Below, piece after piece: positions 23,944 to 32,566 of a DNA stretch of 42,224 bases. Both the position numbers and the translations under genes were made by a program. The notes under the pieces were generated by a model that made no database searches, was not told where the DNA came from, and saw only the letters and a program-made list of their open reading frames with translations. Source of the stretch: an uncultured Collinsella sp. (GTDB taxonomy: Bacteria > Actinomycetota > Coriobacteriia > Coriobacteriales > Coriobacteriaceae); assembly GCA_958427355.1 (NCBI GenBank), contig CAUACA010000018.1, forward strand, positions 1-42,224, given 5' to 3'. Position 1 is the first letter of the stretch, and each line of letters begins with the position of its first letter.

Positions 23944-26661
23944 ATGGATACTGTCAGCAATTACACCGAAACGCTCGAAAAGACCGTCCGTGACCTTCTC
24001 GAGCGTCAGGAGGATCTGATCAGGACCGCCTTTACCGACCAGCTTACCGGGCTTGGCAACCGTGGCGGCTTTGCCCGTTCCCTCGAGGAGCTCTGGGAGC
24101 AGGACACCCCCGTTACCATGGCGTTCATCGATATCGACAATCTCAAGCACTGCAACGACGTCTTTGGGCATGACGAGGGCAACCGCTATATCTTGCAGGT
24201 AAGCCTCTATCTCAAACTGTATATGAAAGTGGACGAGGCGGCGTTTCGCATAGGCGGCGACGAGTTTGCCATCCTATCTACGATTGCGACCGAGGACGAC
24301 CTCGCCGAACGTCTGGAACACTGCCGAACGATCCTGCTCAAAAACAACGATTCCGAGATGCCCCACTCGTTTAGCTACGGAGTGGCACACGCCGACCCCG
24401 CCCTGGGCGAAGCCTCCAATCGCATGACACTCGATGCCGACCATCGCATGTACGACTACAAGCTACGTCATGCCATGCACCTCGATCGGCGCAATATTAC
24501 GCAAGTCCACGCCGACGACTTCGAAATAAGCGATCGTATTTTCGACGCTTTTTCGATGCTCAACGAGGGCCGTTATTTCTTTATCGAGAACTTGGACAAG
24601 GACCGCACCCTTTGGTCGCAAGGTGCCTTGCGCGATCTCGGTCTTCCTTCGGAGCACATAGACAGCTGCCGCGATTTCTGGAAGACGCGCGTCCATCCCG
24701 ATGACCTCGAGGCCTACGCCAACGACATCAACCAGATCTTTAACGGCTCCAAACACCGCCGCGTCATGCAGTACCGCATGCGCAATGCCGCGGGTGACTA
24801 CGTTCTCTGCCGTGCTCGCGGGTTTCGCATCGACGGCGACGGAAATGTCCCCTCGCTCTATGTCGGCGAACTCGTCAACCACTCGCTTGCCGAAACCGTC
24901 GACGCCGCCACAGGCCTCGGAACGCAGCGCATGCTGGTCAACGCTATCGATGCCTGCCGTCGCGACCGCTGCGAGACGGGGCTTATAGCGGTGCGCATTC
25001 GTGGCACGGCGAATCTCAACGAGCTCTACGGGGCCGAGGCTGTCGACAACATGCTTGCCGAATACGCAGGCCGCATGCTGTCGATCACCCGCGGCAGAAG
25101 CCGGGTCTTCCGTTCACGAAGCGTCCAGTTCGTCGTGCTCAGCAACGATTTGGACCATGAGGCATTCGAGCAACTGACCCGCCACCTTAAAGAGGCTGTT
25201 TTCGCTCCTGTTCAAATCGCGGGCGACACCATTACTCCCGTCTGCCTTGTCGTCCCGGCCTTTTACGAGCAGTTAACCCATCAAGCGACCGCCGTTTTAG
25301 GCGAACTCGACCGTCGCCTTCGCACGGCCGGCGGGCTTGTTCCCAACGACAGCCTCCCCATACCCGAGGCGGAGCGCAAAAGCGCCATCGCCGAACGTAT
25401 CGACTCGCTCACGGGCCTCTATCGACCCAGCGAGTTTATGCGGCGCGCCAACGCATTTCTCGAGGCAAGGCGCGACGACACCTGGTGCATCGCCACCGTC
25501 GACATGGGTCACATGCGCCTGTTTAATGAATGGCACGGCCAGGCCGAGGGCGACCGCGTACTCGCCGATGTGGGCACGGTCCTCAAGGACATCGAAAATG
25601 CCGATATGGGCGTCGCAGGGTACTGGGGCCAAGATGACTTTTGCGTACTCATCCCCTTTAAGCACATCACCGTCCATCAAATCTACAACCGCGTTCGCGA
25701 GGCAGTAGCCAGGCATGATGACGGCGTAGGTTTTTGGCCGTCCATGGGCATTTACCCCATCGACTCCAATGAGGAGATCACCATCGATGCGCAGGCAAAG
25801 GCCATGTTTACCAATCGACGCGCCAAAAACGACTTCAAGGAGCGCATTGCTATTTTCCGCCCCGAAGAATATGAACACGAGATTGCGTTCCACCGCACGC
25901 TGACCGAGTTCCAGTACGCGCTCTCAAATGGCCGCATCACGTACTACCTGCAGCCCCAGGTCGATATGGAAACCGGCGAGATCATTGGCGCCGAGGCACT
26001 TACGCGCTGGATTGACAAGGACGGCTCTCTCATTTCGCCCGCAACGTTTATTCCCGCACTCGAGGAAAGCGGCTTTGTGGTGACGCTCGACAAATACATT
26101 TGGCAGGGTGTCGCCATATGGCTTCGCGAGCGTCTCGATCGCGGTCTTCGCGTGGTTCCGGTCTCGCTTAATGTGTCTCGCGTGGACATTCTTGCCTGCG
26201 ACGTTGCCGAGCATATGGGATCGCTCGCCGCCCAATACAACCTGCCGCCCGAGCTCATGCGTATCGAGATCACCGAGACGGCTTATACGGGAGAGTCCGA
26301 AGCCGTGGACAAACTGACAGCCGACTTGCACACCCGCGGCTTCTCGACCTATATGGACGATTTTGGCACCGGTCAGTCCACGCTCGCGATGCTCAAGAAC
26401 GTCAATGTCGACGTCATCAAGCTCGACCGCACCTTTGTGCCCACCGACCGCGATCAAGGCCGCAGCGCGCAGATCGTGTCATCGATGCTCGAGATGGCGC
26501 AGTCGCTCCATCTGCCCATTGTAATCGAAGGCGTCGAGACAGATGAGCAGGCAAACATGCTACGCCACATGGGTGCCCGCTACGCTCAGGGCTTCCTCTA
26601 CTACCGCCCCATGCCGGCGAAGGATTTTGAGGCATTGCTCGATGGCGGCAATAACAACTGA
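23944..26661 (+). CDS. Cyclic-di-GMP turnover protein: GGDEF-PAS-GGDEF-like-GGDEF-like-EAL
   Basis: A 905-residue soluble protein. The first GGDEF domain (about 25-185) keeps DQLTGLGNRGG and FRIGGDEF (104-108), so diguanylate cyclase activity is plausible; no RxxD inhibitory site precedes it. A PAS domain spans about 195-310. A GGDEF-like domain without the signature (about 325-450, FRSRSVQFVVL) and another with GQDDF (about 475-620) follow. The EAL domain (about 640-900) keeps EALTRW, LNVSR, EITET, MDDFGTG, KLDRTF and EGVET, so phosphodiesterase activity is plausible. An in-frame stop lies two codons upstream, which fixes the start at 23944 even though the ribosome site is poor. It has no membrane segment. 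The neighbour at 26789 shares the first three domains. Confidence 0.88.
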   Translation: MDTVSNYTETLEKTVRDLLERQEDLIRTAFTDQLTGLGNRGGFARSLEELWEQDTPVTMAFIDIDNLKHCNDVFGHDEGNRYILQVSLYLKLYMKVDEAAFRIGGDEFAILSTIATEDDLAERLEHCRTILLKNNDSEMPHSFSYGVAHADPALGEASNRMTLDADHRMYDYKLRHAMHLDRRNITQVHADDFEISDRIFDAFSMLNEGRYFFIENLDKDRTLWSQGALRDLGLPSEHIDSCRDFWKTRVHPDDLEAYANDINQIFNGSKHRRVMQYRMRNAAGDYVLCRARGFRIDGDGNVPSLYVGELVNHSLAETVDAATGLGTQRMLVNAIDACRRDRCETGLIAVRIRGTANLNELYGAEAVDNMLAEYAGRMLSITRGRSRVFRSRSVQFVVLSNDLDHEAFEQLTRHLKEAVFAPVQIAGDTITPVCLVVPAFYEQLTHQATAVLGELDRRLRTAGGLVPNDSLPIPEAERKSAIAERIDSLTGLYRPSEFMRRANAFLEARRDDTWCIATVDMGHMRLFNEWHGQAEGDRVLADVGTVLKDIENADMGVAGYWGQDDFCVLIPFKHITVHQIYNRVREAVARHDDGVGFWPSMGIYPIDSNEEITIDAQAKAMFTNRRAKNDFKERIAIFRPEEYEHEIAFHRTLTEFQYALSNGRITYYLQPQVDMETGEIIGAEALTRWIDKDGSLISPATFIPALEESGFVVTLDKYIWQGVAIWLRERLDRGLRVVPVSLNVSRVDILACDVAEHMGSLAAQYNLPPELMRIEITETAYTGESEAVDKLTADLHTRGFSTYMDDFGTGQSTLAMLKNVNVDVIKLDRTFVPTDRDQGRSAQIVSSMLEMAQSLHLPIVIEGVETDEQANMLRHMGARYAQGFLYYRPMPAKDFEALLDGGNNN

Positions 26662-26719
26662 TACGCTCGCGCGCAAAACGCCACCGCCGAAGGGGGCATT
26701 TGTCTCCATTAGCTAACTT

Positions 26720-26750
26720 ATATCCCCAGTTCAAACCGAATTGGGGATAT
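26720..26750. promoter_or_regulatory. Palindrome between the two cyclic-di-GMP genes
   Basis: ATATCCCCAGTTC (26720-26732) pairs with 26738-26750 at 12 of 13 positions around a 5-nt loop. It lies 39 bp before the next start codon and could be an operator or a weak terminator. Confidence 0.5.
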
Positions 26751-26788
26751 GATACAAACCGTTGTTCCGCCCAAGGAGGTTATCCATC

Positions 26789-28318
26789 ATGAACGAGTCA
26801 TATCGCCTGGGCGAGCAATCGATTATTGCCTATCTTCAGCGACTTGCGAATGGCATCTCGACCGCCGAACTCGATGTTGCCGCGCTGCCTGCTGAGCTGC
26901 GCGCCGTTGGCGAGCAACTGCAAAAGACGCATGCCATCCTGCAACAAGAGCGCCGGCTGCTTGAGAGCAACGCCTATATCGACCCGCTCACCAACTTGGG
27001 CAACCGCGGCGGACTCGACCGTCACGTCGAGCAACTCTGGCACAAAGGTGACCCCTTCACCTGCGCCTATATTGACATCGACCATCTCAAGCATTGCAAT
27101 GATAGGTTTGGCCACGCCGAAGGCAATCGCTATATTCTGAGCATCTGCCGCACGCTCTCCGAAACCATGGAGCACAATGAGATGCTGTTCCGTATCGGTG
27201 GAGACGAGTTTGTGCTTATCTCGCTCTCCGCAAACGAGACTGAACTCGAGCAGCGCTTGGAGCAGGTGCGTGCCGGGCTGATCGAGGCGAGCTCAGGTGG
27301 CAAGGCGCCCATGATCGCCAGCTTTAGCTTTGGCTGCTCGCGCGTCGATCCACTTGCCGGCGACACGCGTCGCCAGATGACGATGGATGCCGATCGCAAG
27401 ATGTATCGCTATAAGCTTATGCATCGTGTACAGCAACCGAAAGACAATGACGCACCACAACGCCCAATCGTCGATCAGCTTCCCTGCAACGACCGGGTGT
27501 TCCAAGCAATCTCCATGAGCTCCGAGACACGCTATCCGTTCATCCTTAACCTCGATACGGGAGAATCGCAATGGTCGGTTAACGCCGTGCGCGATTTTGA
27601 CCTGCCCTCCCAGCACCCCTTTAACTCACTCGACATGTGGCTCGCCCGCGTTCATCCCGAGGACCGCGACAACGTACGCGCCGAGCTCGACATGGTGATA
27701 AACGGCACGTGGCACTTCCATTACATGCAGTATCGCGTAATGGATGCCACCGGAAAATACGTGCTTTGCGACTGCACAGGCTCCCGTTTGGACGGCACCG
27801 ATACCGAGCCCAGCATGTATGTGGGCATTATCATCAACCGAAGCTTGGCAGATACGACCGACTCGGTAACGGGCCTGGGCGATGTCCACGCGCTGGTCAA
27901 CGCTATTGGAGAGATGCGCCGCGTGGCGCGCGAGGCAGGCTTTATTGCCATTAAGGTCGACGATATCGCCGAAGTCAATGCCCGCTTTGGATTCGATGCA
28001 GGCGACCGCGTGCTCGCCGAAAGCGCCGCCTGCCTCATGGACTGTTCGCGCGGCAAGGGTCGCTTGTTCCGCTCGACGGGACCAATGTTCGTGGCGCTTT
28101 TCGATGAGCTCGGCCCCGAGGCAATCGACGAGCTCGCAAACGAAATCGAACGATTCCTGGGTTCTCCCGTGCTCATCGGCTCGCTTGAATATCAGCCGCC
28201 CATTCGTGTGGCGACGCTTCATCTGGACGCTGTCAATCGACAGCCCGTTTCCATTTTGAACGAGCTCAAAGCGTTGCTCGGTAAAGCCGTGCAGGTGCCA
28301 GGTACCAAACTGGATTAG
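26789..28318 (+). CDS. Diguanylate cyclase-like protein: GGDEF-PAS-GGDEF-like
   Basis: A 509-residue soluble paralogue of the first half of the preceding protein. A helical or coiled-coil N-terminus (1-60) leads to a GGDEF domain with IDPLTNLGNRGG and FRIGGDEF (137-141), a PAS domain (about 225-350) and a C-terminal GGDEF-like domain lacking the signature (about 360-505). It has no EAL domain and no RxxD inhibitory site, so net cyclic-di-GMP synthesis is expected if active. The ribosome site AAGGAGGTTATCC matches the 16S rRNA end over 12 of 13 bases, implying strong translation. Confidence 0.88.
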   Translation: MNESYRLGEQSIIAYLQRLANGISTAELDVAALPAELRAVGEQLQKTHAILQQERRLLESNAYIDPLTNLGNRGGLDRHVEQLWHKGDPFTCAYIDIDHLKHCNDRFGHAEGNRYILSICRTLSETMEHNEMLFRIGGDEFVLISLSANETELEQRLEQVRAGLIEASSGGKAPMIASFSFGCSRVDPLAGDTRRQMTMDADRKMYRYKLMHRVQQPKDNDAPQRPIVDQLPCNDRVFQAISMSSETRYPFILNLDTGESQWSVNAVRDFDLPSQHPFNSLDMWLARVHPEDRDNVRAELDMVINGTWHFHYMQYRVMDATGKYVLCDCTGSRLDGTDTEPSMYVGIIINRSLADTTDSVTGLGDVHALVNAIGEMRRVAREAGFIAIKVDDIAEVNARFGFDAGDRVLAESAACLMDCSRGKGRLFRSTGPMFVALFDELGPEAIDELANEIERFLGSPVLIGSLEYQPPIRVATLHLDAVNRQPVSILNELKALLGKAVQVPGTKLD

Positions 28319-28392
28319 CACCGCGCCCGCACCGCCTCCCCCATCGTGCGATAATCCTCTGCAGAAGTCACCAACAGTAGAGGGAGTTTGTG

Positions 28393-29016
28393 ATGAAGGT
28401 TCTTTTGGTCAATGGCAGTCCCAAGGCAAACGGCAATACCGCCCGCGCACTCGCCGAGGTCTCCGAGCAACTCAACGCCGAGGGCATCGATACCGAGGTG
28501 TTCCAGCTGGGCGCCAAGCCCATTCGCGACTGCATCGGTTGCGGCCAGTGCGGCAAGCTTGGCGGTCGCTGCACCTTTGACGACGACGTGGTGAACGAGC
28601 TCATCGCTGCCGCCGAGCAGGCAGATGGCTTTGTCTTTGGCTCCCCCGTCTACTATGCGCATCCCAGCGGACGCATCCTCTCAGCCCTCGATCGCGCCTT
28701 CTATGCAGGCGGGCATGCCTTTGAGCACAAGCCCGGCGCCGCGGTCGCCGTCGCCCGTCGTGGCGGCACGTCGACCACGTTCGATGTGCTCAACAAGTAC
28801 TTCACCATTAAGCAAATGCCTGTGGTTGCCTCCACCTACTGGAACAACGTGTTTGGCCGCGTGCCCGGCGACGCCGATGGGGATGCCGAGGGCCTTGCCA
28901 CCATGCGAAACATCGGCAAAAACATGGCCTGGCTCCTGCGCTGTATCGAGGCAGGACAGGCCGCCGGTATCAACGCACCCGAGGCAGATCGAGCAACGAC
29001 CAACTTCATTCGATAG
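28393..29016 (+). CDS. NADPH-dependent FMN reductase-like / iron-sulfur flavoprotein-type oxidoreductase
   Basis: A 207-residue flavodoxin-fold protein. VNGSPKANGNTARAL binds the FMN phosphate, and FGSPVYYAHPSG is the second flavin loop. CIGCGQCGKLGGRC at about 48-61 is a cysteine cluster typical of iron-sulfur flavoproteins or related reductases. AGGGAG lies 6 nt before the ATG at 28393. The electron partner is unknown. The next gene starts 11 nt after it. Confidence 0.85.
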   Translation: MKVLLVNGSPKANGNTARALAEVSEQLNAEGIDTEVFQLGAKPIRDCIGCGQCGKLGGRCTFDDDVVNELIAAAEQADGFVFGSPVYYAHPSGRILSALDRAFYAGGHAFEHKPGAAVAVARRGGTSTTFDVLNKYFTIKQMPVVASTYWNNVFGRVPGDADGDAEGLATMRNIGKNMAWLLRCIEAGQAAGINAPEADRATTNFIR

Positions 29017-29027
29017 AGCGGCGGAGC

Positions 29028-29369
29028 ATGAATATCCAGATTTTTGGAACCAAAAAGTCTTTCGATACCAAGAAGGCCCAGCGCTATTTTAAGGAGCGCC
29101 GCATTAAGGTGCAGTTTATTGACCTTAGGGAAAAGGAGATGAGCAAGGGCGAGCTCACGAGCGTGATGCAGGCGGTCGGCGGCATCGACAAGCTGCTCAA
29201 CCCCAAGGCCAAGGACGAGGAGACGCTCGCGCTCATCCAGCACCTTACCCCTAGCCAGCGCTTCGACAAACTGCTCGAAAACCAGCAGGTTCTAGCCGAA
29301 CCCATCGTGCGCAACGGCAAAAAGGCCACCGTCGGTTATTGCCCCGATGTATGGGGAGCCTGGGAGTAG
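29028..29369 (+). CDS. ArsC/Spx-fold protein lacking the redox cysteine
   Basis: A 113-residue thioredoxin-like protein of the ArsC/YffB/Spx family (MNIQIFGTKKSFDTKKAQRYF, FIDLREKE, GKKATVGYCPDVW). The position of the catalytic cysteine in YffB-type proteins (GIKNC) is Ser11 here, so thiol-based arsenate reduction is not expected. The only cysteine is near the C-terminus. Gene order suggests co-transcription with the FMN reductase. A binding or regulatory role is possible but unproven. Confidence 0.82.
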   Translation: MNIQIFGTKKSFDTKKAQRYFKERRIKVQFIDLREKEMSKGELTSVMQAVGGIDKLLNPKAKDEETLALIQHLTPSQRFDKLLENQQVLAEPIVRNGKKATVGYCPDVWGAWE

Positions 29370-29455
29370 CCTGTGTTATTTGCCGGCGCGTGGGTATAAG
29401 AGCAGGCGTTTGGCATAAGATTCAACTGTAAGCCATGTCTAACAAAGGAGGGCAC

Positions 29456-30586
29456 ATGCCCAACAAACCCGTGAAGATCATCATGCTTACCGGATACCTC
29501 GGTGCCGGCAAGACCACGCTGCTCAACCACATCCTCGCTAACGACGGCGGCATCCGCGCCGCCGTGATCGTCAACGATATCGGCGAGATCAATGTCGACG
29601 CCAGTCTTATCGCCGACGGCGGCCTTTCCGAGACCGACGACCTCATCCCGCTCACCAACGGCTGCATCTGCTGCACGCTTTCGGACGACCTGGCCAACCA
29701 GCTGCAGGGCATTGCCGATTCGGGCAAGTTCGACTACATCATCATCGAGGCATCGGGTATTTGCGAGCCTATCCCCATCGCCTACACCATCTCGAGCTTC
29801 TGCGACGAGGCCAAGGTGGGCGGCGAGCCCAAGCTCGCGCTCGACAACATCGTGGCCGTGGTCGACTGCGCCCGCATGTACGACGAGTTCAACGGCGGTC
29901 GCGACCTGCTGGCTGAGGATATCGACGAGGACGACATCGAAAGCCTGCTCATCCAGCAAATCGAGTTCTGCTCCACGCTGATCCTTAACAAGACCGATAC
30001 CGTGACGCCCGAGCAGATCGCCGAGCTCAAGGCCATCGTGCGCAGCCTGCAGAAGGACGCCGTGATCGTCGAGGCCCAAAACGGCGAGGTCCCCATGGAG
30101 GAGCTGCTCGATACCGACCGCTTCGACTTTATGCGCGCCTACAACTCCGCCGCCTGGATCGAGGCCATGGAGCATCCCGAGGAGCACGACGACCCCGAAG
30201 TGCTCGAGTACGACATCGAGACCTTTGTGTACTCGCGCCGCAAGCCGTTTGACCTGCAGAAGTTCACTGATTTTGTTGAGCAGGAGTGGCCCGACGAGGT
30301 CATCCGCGTCAAGGGTCCGCTGTGGCAGACCGGCGATCCGGACATGTGCTACATGTTTGAGCAGGCCGGCCACCAGATGCGCCTGATGGAGAACGGCCTG
30401 TTCGTTGACTCCGCGCCCGAGGGCGAGAAGCAGAAGATCATCGACGAGAACCCCGAGATCATGCAAATTTGGGACGACGAGACGGGCGACCGCATGACGA
30501 GCCTGTGCATCATCGGCCGTCACATGGACAAGGACGCGCTCATCGCCTCCCTCGATGCCTGCCTGACCGACTGGCACCGCGCCTAG
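29456..30586 (+). CDS. COG0523/CobW-family GTPase, putative metal chaperone
   Basis: A 376-residue G3E GTPase. Walker A is GYLGAGKTTLLNH, the metal-binding motif is GCICCT and the guanine-specificity motif is NKTD. The C-terminal CobW_C domain runs from about residue 240. Members insert or deliver zinc, cobalt or other metals. AAAGGAGG lies 4 nt before the ATG at 29456. No Zur-type operator is clear upstream, so the metal is unknown. An acidic, histidine-poor linker suggests no metal-storage tail. Confidence 0.9.
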   Translation: MPNKPVKIIMLTGYLGAGKTTLLNHILANDGGIRAAVIVNDIGEINVDASLIADGGLSETDDLIPLTNGCICCTLSDDLANQLQGIADSGKFDYIIIEASGICEPIPIAYTISSFCDEAKVGGEPKLALDNIVAVVDCARMYDEFNGGRDLLAEDIDEDDIESLLIQQIEFCSTLILNKTDTVTPEQIAELKAIVRSLQKDAVIVEAQNGEVPMEELLDTDRFDFMRAYNSAAWIEAMEHPEEHDDPEVLEYDIETFVYSRRKPFDLQKFTDFVEQEWPDEVIRVKGPLWQTGDPDMCYMFEQAGHQMRLMENGLFVDSAPEGEKQKIIDENPEIMQIWDDETGDRMTSLCIIGRHMDKDALIASLDACLTDWHRA

Positions 30587-30625
30587 GTTTATCCAAGCGG
30601 GCATTTTTCCGCCTATGTAACTGCC

Positions 30626-30660
30626 AAACCACCACGAAGGTGCCCTTCGTGGTGGTTTTT
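30626..30660 (+). terminator. Strong terminator after the CobW-family gene
   Basis: AAACCACCACGAAGG (30626-30640) pairs perfectly over 15 bp with 30644-30658 around a 3-nt loop, ending in a T-run. Confidence 0.9.
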
Positions 30661-30681
30661 CGTTCTGAGCCAAGGAGATTC

Positions 30682-31281
30682 ATGTTCAACATTGTGCTGT
30701 ATGCGCCCGAGATTCCGGCCAATACGGGCAATATCGGCCGCACCTGCGTGGTTACCGGCACCCGCCTGCATCTGGTGGAGCCGCTGGGGTTTTCGCTCGA
30801 CGACAAGACGGTACGTCGCGCCGGCCTGGGCTACTGGCAAAACTTGGACGTGACGACCTATGCCGGCTGGGAGGACTTCCTTGCGCGCAATGACCTCTCC
30901 CCTGCCGACGAACGCCTGCATCTGCTGACCAAAAAGGCACGCCGCACCTATGCGCAGAGTACCTACCGCGATGGCGACTACTTGGTCTTTGGCAGCGAGA
31001 GCTCGGGCATTCCCGAGGAGCTACTCGCTGCAGCGCCCACGTGCTGCGAGCGCATCCCGATGCTGCGCGATTGCGATTCGCTTGACAACGCCGAGGCCTG
31101 GGAAACCCACGAGGAATCGCTGGGGCATACCGAGGACAGCCACGAGGCCATCCTTCAGCAGGATATCTGCGGCAACTTCGTCAACCCGGACGACTACCGC
31201 ATCAGAGCACTCAACCTCTCCAACAGCGCCGCCATCGTCCTCTACGAAGCCCTACGCCAAACAGGCTTTCCGGGAATGTGA
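30682..31281 (+). CDS. trmL: tRNA (cytidine(34)-2'-O)-methyltransferase TrmL with an acidic insertion
   Basis: A 199-residue SPOUT methyltransferase that 2'-O-methylates the wobble base of leucine tRNAs. YAPEIPANTGNIGRTC, GLGYWQNLDV, FGSESSGIPEEL and ALNLSNSAAIVLYEALRQTGFPG are the family signatures. Usual members are about 155-160 residues; here residues 128-174 form an acidic insertion between the IPM and RALNLSN segments that build the SAM knot. AAGGAGA precedes the ATG at 30682. The stop codon lies in a palindromic repeat. Confidence 0.92.
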   Translation: MFNIVLYAPEIPANTGNIGRTCVVTGTRLHLVEPLGFSLDDKTVRRAGLGYWQNLDVTTYAGWEDFLARNDLSPADERLHLLTKKARRTYAQSTYRDGDYLVFGSESSGIPEELLAAAPTCCERIPMLRDCDSLDNAEAWETHEESLGHTEDSHEAILQQDICGNFVNPDDYRIRALNLSNSAAIVLYEALRQTGFPGM

Positions 31282-31308
31282 CAAAGGGACTGACCCTTTG
31301 TCACATTC
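31274..31308. repeat. Dispersed palindromic unit (ATGTGACAAAGGG family), copy A
   Basis: GAATGTGACAAAGGG (31274-31288) pairs perfectly with 31294-31308 around ACTGA. The trmL end (ATG TGA) is inside the left arm. It can act as a terminator. Relatives lie at 32531 and 36258. Confidence 0.85.
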
Positions 31309-31425
31309 AAGCGCCACGCCGACGGCACACACGCCTAATTGATGCTCTAGATAAAGAGCCATCACTTTTAATCAGAATTAACTAAAGTAAAATGAAGTTA
31401 AACGGCGGTGTGAAAGGAGAGCCTT

Positions 31426-32526
31426 GTGAAATATCTCGAGAACCCATTTACCCCCAGTTTTGGTGAGGTTCCTGCCCATCTCGCTGGCAGACAACAGATT
31501 ATTCGGGATTTGGACCGTGCCTTCTTGAGCCAGCGCAGGCGCCCAGAATTAACATCGATCTTCTCAGGCGCGCGTGGAACCGGTAAAACCGCTCTCATGT
31601 CGTCGCTCGCGACAAGGGCGGAATCCCACGGCTGGATTGCCGTAAAGACGACCGCGCTCCCGGGAATGCTTGAGGAAATCGAGCTCGGGGCGAAACGTGC
31701 TGCCGGCCATCTTATCGACCCGTCCAACCACTTCGAAGTCACCGGTCTCGGAATTGCACCGCTCGGCAGCATCGAGGTCAATCGCGTTCACGATGCCTCA
31801 ACCTGGCGTTATCGCATGAGCGACATCATCGACCAGCTCAACGAGGCGGGCACCGGTCTGCTCGTCACGGTTGACGAGGTGGACCCGACACTCAACGAGA
31901 TGATTCAGCTCGCAGCGACGTATCAGCACTTTGTGACCGATGGGAAACGCGTCGCCCTGCTCATGGCGGGACTTCCCAACAACGTATCGACGCTACTGAA
32001 CCACAAGACGGTCTCGTTCCTTCGCCGCGCCCAACAATATCATCTGGGCCGCATTGCCGACTATGACGTGCGCGAGGCCTTGATTCGCACAATCCAGGAA
32101 AACGATCGCCTGGCAGATGCTGAGGGAATCGATCGAGCCGTTCGCTCGATCTCTGGTTTTCCCTTCCTATTGCAACTCGTAGGCTACCGTGCCTGGGACC
32201 TCACAAGCGATTCGAAGGAAATCTCGTCACGCGACTTTGACCTGGGAATCAAAATCGCGCGTGACGAGATGGACGACCGAATCCTTGCGGCAGCCTATCG
32301 GGAACTCACTGCAGAGGACAAGCGATTCCTCATCGCCATACTCGATGACGAGGAAGAGTCCACCACCGTTGACCTTGTCGAGCGCCTTAAGCGTTCGCCG
32401 CAGCAGGTCTCCCGCTACCGACGCCGCATGATAGATGCCGGCATCATTGGAGAACGCGGGCGCGGAATCGTCGCTTTTGAATTGCCATTCTTCCGCGACT
32501 ATCTCGCCGCTCAGTGCGTGAAATAG
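31426..32526 (+). CDS. Orc1/Cdc6-like AAA ATPase with C-terminal winged helix (ATPase A)
   Basis: A 366-residue protein. Walker A is GARGTGKT (48-55), Walker B LLVTVDEVD (145-153) and sensor 1 VALLMAGLP. The C-terminal 80 residues (from about 290) look like a winged helix (TTVDLVERLKRSPQQVSRYRRRMIDAGII). The GTG start at 31426 has AAGGAGA 5 nt upstream. It shares NPF at the N-terminus, AGLP and SFLRRAQQ with ATPase B at 35073. The function of these bacterial Orc-like ATPases is unknown; DNA binding is likely. The upstream region 31309-31425 is AT-rich and promoter-like. Confidence 0.8.
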   Translation: MKYLENPFTPSFGEVPAHLAGRQQIIRDLDRAFLSQRRRPELTSIFSGARGTGKTALMSSLATRAESHGWIAVKTTALPGMLEEIELGAKRAAGHLIDPSNHFEVTGLGIAPLGSIEVNRVHDASTWRYRMSDIIDQLNEAGTGLLVTVDEVDPTLNEMIQLAATYQHFVTDGKRVALLMAGLPNNVSTLLNHKTVSFLRRAQQYHLGRIADYDVREALIRTIQENDRLADAEGIDRAVRSISGFPFLLQLVGYRAWDLTSDSKEISSRDFDLGIKIARDEMDDRILAAAYRELTAEDKRFLIAILDDEEESTTVDLVERLKRSPQQVSRYRRRMIDAGIIGERGRGIVAFELPFFRDYLAAQCVK

Positions 32527-32530
32527 GCAT

Positions 32531-32565
32531 CAATGAGGCAAAGGGGCTGTCCCTTTGCCTCATTG
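32531..32565. terminator. Dispersed palindromic unit, copy B, bidirectional terminator
   Basis: CAATGAGGCAAAGGG (32531-32545) pairs perfectly with 32551-32565 around GCTGT. It separates the convergent ATPase A and UvrA-like genes. Arms differ from copy A at three positions, each compensated in the opposite arm. Confidence 0.88.
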
Positions 32566-32566
32566 T

